Assembly: GCA_030653335.1 (NCBI GenBank)
Contig: JAURZP010000505.1
Location: 1 to 5,052 of the forward strand
Length of the DNA stretch: 5,052 nt
From: Methanoregula sp.
GTDB lineage: Archaea; Halobacteriota; Methanomicrobia; Methanomicrobiales; Methanospirillaceae
Reading direction: 5' to 3'
Of this stretch, positions 1 to 4,528 are shown piece after piece. A model generated the notes under the pieces. That model was given only the letters and a program-made list of their open reading frames with translations, searched no databases and had not been told where the DNA came from. How positions within the stretch are numbered: the stretch's first letter is position 1; each line of letters begins with the position of its first letter. Made by a program: the position numbers and the translations under genes.

Positions 1-39
1 ACGGCACTGACAGGACAGGGGCGCAAAAAGGGAGGTGTG

Positions 40-138
40 ATGTTGGTAAGAAATGAGGGACGGTGGGTTGGCACGTTTGGCCGGGTGCGTATTGGACGGG
101 CACCGGAATGTGCACTTACCGGAGATTTAGGAGATTGA
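40..138 (+). CDS. Possible small or truncated ORF, 32 codons
   Basis: An ATG at 40 is preceded by a very good archaeal ribosome site, GGAGGTG at 31-37, and opens a 32-codon frame ending at TGA 136-138. The protein begins MLVRNEGRWVGTFGRVRIGR and I do not recognise it. The second half of the frame runs into the partial intergenic repeat (about 69-173), so its C-terminal residues are repeat-derived. It may be the 5' stub of a gene cut off by the repeat, or a chance frame behind a purine-rich stretch. The strong ribosome site is the only positive evidence. Confidence 0.2.
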   Translation: MLVRNEGRWVGTFGRVRIGRAPECALTGDLGD

Positions 139-173
139 GCAGTACCTGAATGGGCTCAGCTACTCCGGAACCA
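69..173 (+). repeat. Intergenic repeat, partial copy A
   Basis: The right part of the repeat family is clear: ACGGGCACCGGAA at 96-108, TTACCGGAGATTT at 116-128, GGGCTCAGCT at 152-161 and the end motif TCCGGAACC at 164-172. The left part is degraded; GCACGTTTGG at 71-80 may correspond to the TGCCGTTTG block of the full copies. The head with its GC stem is absent. The tail stem is weaker than in copies B and E, with one mispair. It lies just upstream of the DUF2164 gene. Confidence 0.7.
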
Positions 174-179
174 TAAGCC

Positions 180-208
180 CTCTCCCACAAGATCACGAAG
201 AGGGAGAG
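180..208. repeat. Short inverted repeat before the DUF2164 gene
   Basis: CTCTCCC at 180-186 pairs perfectly with GGGAGAG at 202-208 across a 15-base spacer. It lies just before the candidate TATA box at 212-219, so it could be an operator. It could also be a weak terminator-like hairpin, but no T-run follows directly. Confidence 0.35.
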
Positions 209-211
209 ATC

Positions 212-219
212 ATTATACC
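212..219 (+). promoter_or_regulatory. Candidate TATA box for the DUF2164 gene
   Basis: ATTATACC lies about 57 bases before the ATG at 273. A start of transcription about 25 bases downstream would give a leader of roughly 30 bases, which fits an archaeal promoter. The element is short and no clear BRE is seen, so this is a weak call. Confidence 0.35.
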
Positions 220-272
220 TGAAATGGAGCTCTTTTTGTGTCTTTGATGCGATTTTAAAATGGGGTGGGTGT

Positions 273-506
273 ATGAAAAAAGATAATTCTATCAAAGTAA
301 CGAAAGAAAGAAGGGATGCCATGGTTTCTGATATAAAGTATTATTTTTCAAAAGAGAGAGAAGAAGAAATAGGCGATTTGGCTTCTGGCCTGATTTTAGA
401 TTTCATACTGGAAAAAATCGCACCGGAATTTTACAACCAGGGCGTTTATGATTCTCATAAATACATGGAAGATGCGGTTGAAGATCTATTGTCAATCCAA
501 AAATAA
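273..506 (+). CDS. DUF2164 family small protein
   Basis: This 77-residue protein is full length for DUF2164, a family of about 80 residues found in bacteria and archaea with no established function to my knowledge. The family core is evident: a basic N-terminal helix (residues 8-25), then EEIGDLASGLILDF (31-44) and EKIAPEFYNQGVYD (47-60). It is charged, has no signal peptide or membrane segment, and should be cytosolic. The ATG at 273 follows GGGTGGGTG, a partial match to the anti-Shine-Dalgarno; no better start lies upstream. The gene is visibly richer in A and T, with many AAA, GAA and ATT codons, than the ATPase gene downstream, which suggests a separate origin. It stands alone, with a probable terminator directly after it and repeat copy B beyond. 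The family call is firm; the role is unknown. Confidence 0.88.
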   Translation: MKKDNSIKVTKERRDAMVSDIKYYFSKEREEEIGDLASGLILDFILEKIAPEFYNQGVYDSHKYMEDAVEDLLSIQK

Positions 507-526
507 ATACGAAATCTGCTTTTTTG

Positions 527-557
527 CGGGATGGGGGAGATCCCGGAATAATTTTTT
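527..557 (+). terminator. Hairpin plus T-run after the DUF2164 gene
   Basis: CGGGAT at 527-532 pairs perfectly with ATCCCG at 540-545 around a seven-base loop, and six Ts follow at 552-557. This sits 20 bases after the stop codon and suits transcription termination; in archaea the T-run itself is usually the main signal. Further hairpins overlap downstream (see findings). Confidence 0.5.
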
Positions 558-595
558 ATGTGGGATATAACTATCCCGGATTTTTCCGGGCAGGG

Positions 596-804
596 TCCGG
601 ACGGGAAATTTTCCGGCAGGACCCCAATCCCCGACCCTGTTGAAGTATGGGGGCTGGCCGTGTCTCTGCGTAACGGTCCAGCCTTGAGCCGGTGATCACA
701 TGCCGTTTGGCTATTGAACGGAACTGAACGGGCACCATGACTGGCACTTGCCGGAGATTTTTGAATAGTGAGCTGTATCGGAAAAGGTTCAGTTATTCCG
801 ATAA
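596..804 (+). repeat. Intergenic structured repeat, copy B
   Basis: This is a full-length but diverged copy. Landmarks are TCCGGA at 596-601, GGGGGCTGGCC at 649-659, the TAACGGTCCAGCCTTGAGCC block at 671-690, CATGCCGTTTGG at 699-710, GAACGGGCACC at 726-736, CCGGAGATTTTTG at 751-763 and the tail to about 804. The middle stem pairs TGCCGTT (701-707) with AACGGGCA (727-734), with one bulged G. The tail stem pairs TATCGGAA (776-783) perfectly with TTCCGATA (796-803), carrying a T-A pair where copies C and E have C-G. The head stem is weaker here, with one A.G mispair. The copy fills most of the gap between the DUF2164 and ATPase genes. The remaining part, 805-947, is AT-rich promoter-type sequence. 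Confidence 0.8.
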
Positions 805-876
805 GGGAGGGCAAGCTGTTTTTCCCGGTCAGCCGGTGATTATTCCGGTTCCATTAAGGAATATTCAGGATTTTTT

Positions 877-887
877 GAAATTTATCC
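877..887 (+). promoter_or_regulatory. Candidate promoter for the ATPase gene
   Basis: GAAATTTATCC resembles an archaeal BRE plus TATA element. It lies about 64 bases before the ATG at 948, predicting a leader of about 40 bases. A second candidate, ATTATACT at 922-929, is close enough to the start that it would give a nearly leaderless message. No convincing ribosome site precedes the ATG, which mildly favours the second. The sequence does not decide between them. Confidence 0.3.
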
Positions 888-947
888 TACGCGTAATAGG
901 TAATTTTATCTATTTTCATCCATTATACTGATTAAGATGTGTAGATT

Positions 948-2216
948 ATGACAGTCCGGGACATCCTTCTCATCCAGCAGAGGGATCTGAAACGAAACCT
1001 TGACGAACCCTACATCCAACGGTTGACTGAGATCACCGGGGCTGATAGTCCTCTCATCAAGGTGATAATCGGTCCGCGCCGGGCAGGGAAATCATTCTTT
1101 GCCATCCACCATCTCTCCAACAACCGGAATTTCGGATATGTTAACTTCGATGACGAAAGACTGACCAATCTTCCGGATTATGATGAGATCCTTGTCGCTG
1201 TCGACTCCGTGTACGGGAACCCCAAAGTACTCCTCCTTGACGAGATCCAGAATCTCTTAAAATGGGAGATCTTCGTCAACCGGCTGGCCCGGCAGGGCTA
1301 TGATCTCGTTATCACCGGAAGCAACTCGCACCTGCTCAGCTCCGAGCTTGCCACCCATCTCACCGGGCGTTACCTACAGACATCCATTATGCCGTTTTCC
1401 TTCCGCGAGTACCTCAGCCTCTCGCCGCATGAACTTACCACGCAGGAGAAAGTATCGGCCCTTTACCAGTATGCACAAGACGGCGGGTTTCCCGAACCAC
1501 TGATAAAAAAATTTCCTGCACGCGATTACCTTGTCACCCTGTTCGATTCCATCGTGTACAAGGATATTGTCAAGCGGTTTCACATCCGCTCGGTGCAGGG
1601 GATCGAAGACCTTGCCATGTACCTCCTGTCCAACACTGCTTCTGAATATTCCTATACATCGCTTGCCCGGGTCACCCGGAGTAAAAGCCCGATGACCATT
1701 CGGAAATATCTCGGGTATCTTGAAGAGGCCTTCTTATTCTTCTCCCTCCCCCGGTTCTCTTTTAAGGTACGGGAACAGGTTGCGGCCAACAAGAAGATCT
1801 ACTGTACAGACACCGGGTTTGTGACAGCGAAGGCGTTCCGGGTATCGGAGAATCGCGGAAGACTGTACGAGAACCTCGTTGCCATCGAGTTGTGGAGATT
1901 GCAGCAGCAGAACGAGGTGTCGGTTTGGTACTGGAAGAATGCCCAGCAGGAGGAAGTGGATTTTGTCGTGCAGCATCAGGACCGGATAACAGTAATCATT
2001 CAGGTTTGTGCTGACCTTCATGATGAGCGGACCTGGTCTCGCGAGATCCGGGCGCTTTTAAAGGCGTCACGCGAGCTGCGGTGCGATAATCTCTTAATTC
2101 TTTCAGAACAAGTGGAGAAGATCGAAGAGACCGAGTGGTTCGGGATGAAGGGGACGATCCGGTATGTGCCGCTCTGGAAATGGCTGGAGAGACCGGATAT
2201 CGGGGATGCCGGTTAA
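948..2216 (+). CDS. AAA+ ATPase with C-terminal DUF4143 domain
   Basis: The protein of 422 residues has the usual length and order of the AAA_14/DUF4143 family. The AAA+ core shows Walker A GPRRAGKS (42-49), Walker B VLLLDEIQ (94-101), a sensor-1 region VITGSNS (121-127) and the family block LSSELATHLTGRY (130-142). A winged-helix-like linker follows (about 225-265, YTSLARV...TIRKYLGYLEE). The C-terminal DUF4143 part is a restriction-endonuclease-like fold with LYENLVAIEL (306-315), EVDFVV (336-341) and IIQVC (350-354). In active nucleases of this fold the last motif is typically E-x-K; here it reads Q-V-C, so nuclease activity is doubtful. ATP binding is well supported, but the cellular role of these proteins is not established. 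It should be cytosolic. It is a stand-alone gene between repeat copies B and C. The ATG at 948 gives the normal family N-terminus. Confidence 0.93.
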   Translation: MTVRDILLIQQRDLKRNLDEPYIQRLTEITGADSPLIKVIIGPRRAGKSFFAIHHLSNNRNFGYVNFDDERLTNLPDYDEILVAVDSVYGNPKVLLLDEIQNLLKWEIFVNRLARQGYDLVITGSNSHLLSSELATHLTGRYLQTSIMPFSFREYLSLSPHELTTQEKVSALYQYAQDGGFPEPLIKKFPARDYLVTLFDSIVYKDIVKRFHIRSVQGIEDLAMYLLSNTASEYSYTSLARVTRSKSPMTIRKYLGYLEEAFLFFSLPRFSFKVREQVAANKKIYCTDTGFVTAKAFRVSENRGRLYENLVAIELWRLQQQNEVSVWYWKNAQQEEVDFVVQHQDRITVIIQVCADLHDERTWSREIRALLKASRELRCDNLLILSEQVEKIEETEWFGMKGTIRYVPLWKWLERPDIGDAG

Positions 2217-2220
2217 GTAT

Positions 2221-2278
2221 CGGGGGATTTCTCCCGCAAGAATATTTCACAACCGGTTCCCCGCACGCCCGATTTTTT
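2221..2278 (+). terminator. Probable terminator region of the ATPase gene
   Basis: Starting four bases after the stop codon, CGGGGG (2221-2226) can pair with CTCCCG (2231-2236), including one G.T pair, around a four-base loop. No T-run follows directly, but six Ts lie at 2273-2278, which could serve as the archaeal termination signal. The two parts may be unrelated. Confidence 0.35.
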
Positions 2279-2296
2279 CTTATAGCCTGAGGAAGC

Positions 2297-2380
2297 GTGT
2301 GTGTGGCGGTTGTTCTGATGCTCGTGATGGTGGCGGTGCTATTGGAGGCGGAATTTACGGAATCAAAACTTTGCCAATAA
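2297..2380 (+). other. Short hydrophobic reading frame, doubtful
   Basis: A frame from GTG 2297 to TAA 2378-2380 encodes 27 residues, beginning VCVAVVLMLVMVAVLLEAEF, which looks like a single membrane segment. There is no good ribosome site, and a TGA lies just upstream in frame at 2288-2290. The hydrophobic run faintly recalls the N-terminal helix of archaeal type IV pilins, so it may be a gene relic. A GT-rich stretch that reads as hydrophobic by chance is just as likely. The final codons touch repeat copy C. Confidence 0.12.
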
Positions 2381-2580
2381 TCCGGAACCGTAAGGCAGGC
2401 CCCACTATGTCCCCTCCAAAACCCGGGGACTGGCCGGTCTCTTTGTAACGGTCCAGCCTTGAGCCGGTCATCGCATGCCGTTTGACAATTGGCCGGAACA
2501 AGAACGGGCACCGGAACTTGCAATTACCGGAGATTTTGAGAAAGGGTGCTACCGGAACAGGTTCAGCTACTCCGGAACCG
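2381..2580 (+). repeat. Intergenic structured repeat, copy C
   Basis: This is the cleanest copy, bounded by identical 10-mers TCCGGAACCG at 2381-2390 and 2571-2580. The head stem pairs GTCCCC (2409-2414) perfectly with GGGGAC (2425-2430) over a ten-base loop. The middle stem pairs TGCCGTT (2476-2482) with AACGGGCA (2503-2510), leaving one bulged G. The tail stem pairs CCGGA (2552-2556) with TCCGG (2571-2575). Blocks shared with the other copies are ACTGGCCGGTCTC, CCAGCCTTGAGCCGGTCAT, GACAATTGGCCGGAACA and ACCGGAGATTTTG. It lies between the ATPase and KilA-N genes. Reading frames across it on either strand are side effects of its composition. Confidence 0.85.
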
Positions 2581-2673
2581 GAAGAAATGAATTTAGACAA
2601 CGGAACTAAGAAATTTTGGTCGTGTCACAGAATCAGCGCAGATTCACTTTCACCCTCCGCACCCGGGTCTTTA

Positions 2674-2704
2674 TCCCCAGAATAACCGGTAATTAATCTG
2701 GGGA
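2674..2704 (+). promoter_or_regulatory. Inverted repeat overlapping the KilA-N ribosome site
   Basis: TCCCCAGA at 2674-2681 pairs perfectly with TCTGGGGA at 2697-2704, with a 15-base spacer that contains ACCGGT. The right arm covers most of the Shine-Dalgarno GGGGAG (2700-2705), six bases before the GTG start at 2711. In RNA the hairpin would hide the ribosome site; in DNA the same palindrome could be an operator, possibly for the KilA-N protein itself. The pairing is seen directly; its function is inferred. No convincing TATA box was found between 2581 and 2710. Confidence 0.5.
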
Positions 2705-2710
2705 GCAATA

Positions 2711-3526
2711 GTGACAAAAATCCATGTGCTGGATAACGAAATTTCCATTTATACACTGAATGATGAGGATTATATCTGCATTACTGATATTGCACGATAC
2801 AAGGATCCGGATAATACCGATGATTTGATCCGGAATTGGATACGGAATCGTAATACGATAGAATTCCTGGGAATCTGGGAGCGACTCAACAATCCGGATT
2901 TTAAACCCGTGGAATTCGACGGGTTTAGAAAACTTGCCGGGCTCAACAGTTTTACCCTTACTCCAAAACAGTGGATTGAGAAGACATCAGCCATTGGCCT
3001 CATCTCTAAGCAGGGGCGGTATGGTGGGACATACGCTCACAAGGATATCGCGTATGAATTCGCCTCATGGATCTCAATCGAATTCAAACTCTATCTCATC
3101 AAGGAATTCCAACGGCTCAAAGATGAAGAGCGAAAACAGCTCGGCTGGGATATCCGGCGCAATCTGGCCAAGATCAATTACCGGATCCATTCGGATGCTA
3201 TCAAAGAGAACCTGATACCGGCTGAACTGACCCGACAACAGATTACCACGATTTACGCATCCGAAGCGGATGTGCTTAACATGGCACTATTCAGCGTCAC
3301 CGCAAAAGAGTGGCGGGAGGCAAACGCTGGCAAGACCGGAAATATCAGGGATTATGCTGATATCTCGCAGCTCGTATGTCTCTCAAACCTGGAAAACCTC
3401 AATGCCCTGTTTATCAGCGAGAATATTTCCCAGCAGGAACGGCTGATGAAGCTAAACAAGATCGCGATTCACCAGATGAAACTGCTGACTGAGGATACAA
3501 GTATCAGGAAGATTGGGGGAGTGTAG
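2711..3526 (+). CDS. KilA-N domain protein
   Basis: The protein of 271 residues is full length for a group of chromosomal KilA-N proteins. The KilA-N domain, a DNA-binding fold first known from phage P1 KilA and large DNA viruses, covers about 15-137: YICITDIARYKD (21-32), NWIRNRNTIEFLGIWE (42-57), then GRYGGTYAHKDIAYEFASW (102-120) and FKLYLIKEFQRLK (125-137). The second half has the conserved block of this subgroup: YASEADVLNMALF (182-194), TAKEWREAN (197-205), GNIRDYADISQL (210-221), SNLENLNA (225-232) and QQERLMKLNKIA (241-252). No membrane segment or signal is present. The GTG start at 2711 follows GGGGAG by five bases, and in-frame stops lie upstream. A sequence-specific DNA-binding role is likely; the target is unknown. 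Such genes are typical cargo of phage-derived or accessory regions. Repeat copy D begins only about 10 bases after its stop. Confidence 0.92.
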   Translation: MTKIHVLDNEISIYTLNDEDYICITDIARYKDPDNTDDLIRNWIRNRNTIEFLGIWERLNNPDFKPVEFDGFRKLAGLNSFTLTPKQWIEKTSAIGLISKQGRYGGTYAHKDIAYEFASWISIEFKLYLIKEFQRLKDEERKQLGWDIRRNLAKINYRIHSDAIKENLIPAELTRQQITTIYASEADVLNMALFSVTAKEWREANAGKTGNIRDYADISQLVCLSNLENLNALFISENISQQERLMKLNKIAIHQMKLLTEDTSIRKIGGV

Positions 3527-3535
3527 CTGGGCTCC

Positions 3536-3741
3536 TCCGGAACCGGAAATCCCGGGCCCCACTCTGTCCCCTCCGAAACCCGGGGGCTGGCCGGTCTCCG
3601 CGTAACCTCCCAGCCTTGAACTGGTTATTGCATGTCGTTTGACAATTGCCCGGAACATGAACGGGCACCGGAACTTGCGGTTACCGGAGATTTTGGAAGA
3701 TTGAGTGATCACGGAAGGGTTTGAGCCAGTGTCTGGAAAAA
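3536..3741 (+). repeat. Intergenic structured repeat, copy D
   Basis: It starts with TCCGGAACCG (3536-3545), ten bases past the KilA-N stop codon. The head stem pairs GTCCCC (3566-3571) with GGGGGC (3582-3587), including one T.G pair. The middle stem pairs TGTCGTT (3633-3639) with AACGGGCA (3660-3667); its T falls opposite G, so pairing is kept as a wobble. The tail is decayed: only CGGA (3712-3715) and TCTG (3732-3735) can pair, and the end motif reads TCTGGAAAAA rather than TCCGGAACC. An inverted-repeat element begins a few bases further on, which may explain the damaged end. Confidence 0.83.
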
Positions 3742-3745
3742 TCGC

Positions 3746-3850
3746 GGGGGCACATGGGGCACATTGAGGGTCATTTCCGGGATCTTTTTTATGTACAGAT
3801 TTCTCGTTAGACTTTACTGAAAATTGGGGATAAGTGCCCCATGTGCCCCC
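3746..3850. repeat. 105-bp element with 17-bp perfect inverted ends
   Basis: GGGGGCACATGGGGCAC at 3746-3762 is the exact reverse complement of GTGCCCCATGTGCCCCC at 3834-3850, with a 71-base AT-richer centre that includes a T6 run (3785-3790). Each arm is itself two GGGGCAC heptamers separated by AT. It lies between repeat copies D and E. It could be a miniature mobile element, a paired protein-binding site, or a large hairpin in RNA. I see no obvious target-site duplication outside the arms, and no room for a gene. Confidence 0.65.
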
Positions 3851-3861
3851 CCAGAGAAAGG

Positions 3862-4050
3862 CCCGGGCCCCACCCGCCCCCGCTGAAACACGGGGGCTGG
3901 CCAATCTCGCGTAAAGGTCCTGCCTTGAGTAGGTCATTGCATGCCGTTTGGCAATTGTCCGGAACAGGAACGGGCACCGGACCGGGCATGTACCGGAGAG
4001 TTTGGGAGAGTGAACGGTACCGGAAAGGGCTCAGCTTTTCCGGAACTGAA
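3862..4050 (+). repeat. Intergenic structured repeat, copy E
   Basis: The copy runs from CCCGGGCCCCAC at 3862-3873 to the end motif TCCGGAACTGAA at 4039-4050, but lacks the TCCGGAACC leading motif seen before copies C and D. The head stem pairs GCCCCCG (3876-3882) perfectly with CGGGGGC (3891-3897). The middle stem pairs TGCCGTT (3942-3948) with AACGGGCA (3969-3976). The tail stem pairs CCGGAAA (4020-4026) perfectly with TTTCCGG (4037-4043). It is the second of two copies with no gene between them. Confidence 0.83.
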
Positions 4051-4407
4051 GGATACCGGATCACCTGATGGGACCTGGTCATACTCATAACCCCGAAAAT
4101 GGCCATCCGGGTCTGTTTCAGCCCCCGATTGCCCGGAACCGGTACTTCGCGACCGGCCAGTTCAGCGGGTTTTTGGAGGTGTTTTTTCAAAAGTTCCTGT
4201 TCTGGGCTTTATACGGGATTCCGGAGATTTTGCGTAGGAGAAAACCGGCCTGTTTGGAGCTGTTTGGATTGTGGATCGGGAGGTAGGTTGGATTAACCAT
4301 GCGGCGGGGGCGGTGGTGAAGCAGGTGGCGGGATGAGGGGGAGACTTTCATAAAAGTTCTTAAAAAAAGTTCGGCAATCCTGTAAAAATGCAAACAACCC
4401 GGTTTTC
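4051..4407. other. Gene-less stretch between copy E and the rhuM control region
   Basis: I see no supportable gene here. A 72-codon frame starting at ATG 4068 lacks a ribosome site and matches no family I know, though its middle (LEVFFQKFLFWALYG) is hydrophobic. The first part is CCGG-rich like the repeats, with CCCGGAACCGG at 4133-4143. The octamer AAAAGTTC occurs three times, at 4189-4196, 4352-4359 and 4365-4372. The stretch may contain decayed repeat or gene remnants. Confidence 0.5.
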
Positions 4408-4437
4408 GATCATTTTGTTGACGCCAACAAAACGATC
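4408..4437. promoter_or_regulatory. Inverted repeat upstream of the rhuM promoter
   Basis: GATCATTTTGTTG at 4408-4420 pairs with CAACAAAACGATC at 4425-4437 at 12 of 13 positions, around the four-base centre ACGC. It lies about 31 bases before the TATA box at 4469. The position suits a regulator-binding site or an upstream terminator-like hairpin. No T-run follows on the + strand. Confidence 0.5.
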
Positions 4438-4468
4438 CCACAGTCATTTTCACCCCACGGTAACACAC

Positions 4469-4476
4469 TATAAAAG
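4469..4476 (+). promoter_or_regulatory. TATA box of the rhuM-like gene
   Basis: TATAAAAG is a near-ideal archaeal TATA element. Transcription would begin around 4495-4500, giving a leader of about 30 bases that contains the ribosome site. The bases just upstream (ACACAC) are not a strong BRE. It is the clearest promoter in the window. Confidence 0.6.
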
Positions 4477-4516
4477 GCCAAACATCCGGTTAAGACTAAG
4501 TAAACAATGTTGCGAT

Positions 4517-4524
4517 GGTGGTGA
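4517..4524 (+). promoter_or_regulatory. Ribosome site deciding the TTG start of rhuM
   Basis: GGTGGTGA contains GGTGA, complementary to the archaeal 16S rRNA end, and lies four bases before TTG 4529. A five-codon frame, ATG 4515 to TGA 4530-4532, overlaps the TTG by two bases and is too short to be considered a gene on this evidence. Confidence 0.55.
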
Positions 4525-4528
4525 ATTC

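Noticed and set aside
116..322. 68-codon minus-strand frame over the DUF2164 start
   Set aside because: It is antisense to the recognised gene and partly made of repeat copy A; there is no independent evidence.
455..814. Long open frames on the minus strand across repeat copies B, C, D and E, with similar peptides (for example QTACDxRLKAGPL)
   Set aside because: The similarity comes from the repeated DNA. Two different minus-strand frames are open in parallel (copies C and D also share KRHAxTxSRL in another frame), there are no ribosome sites, and the repeat shows stem conservation instead of codon conservation.
2164..2448. 94-codon + strand frame overlapping the end of the ATPase gene
   Set aside because: It begins inside the ATPase gene in another frame, has no ribosome site and ends in repeat copy C.
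596..4050. CRISPR array
   Set aside because: The repeats are about 190-205 bp, diverged, and separated by irregular gaps that contain whole genes; no cas gene is present.
3536..4050. Integron attC sites
   Set aside because: No RYYYAAC / GTTRRRY core pair was found at the ends of the repeat, the repeat is longer than typical attC sites, and no tyrosine integrase is in the window. The cassette-like layout is kept only as an analogy.
4068..4286. 72-codon + strand frame
   Set aside because: No ribosome site, no family resemblance, proline- and glycine-rich start derived from CCGG-rich DNA, and an overlapping alternative frame (4099-4296) open over the same bases.
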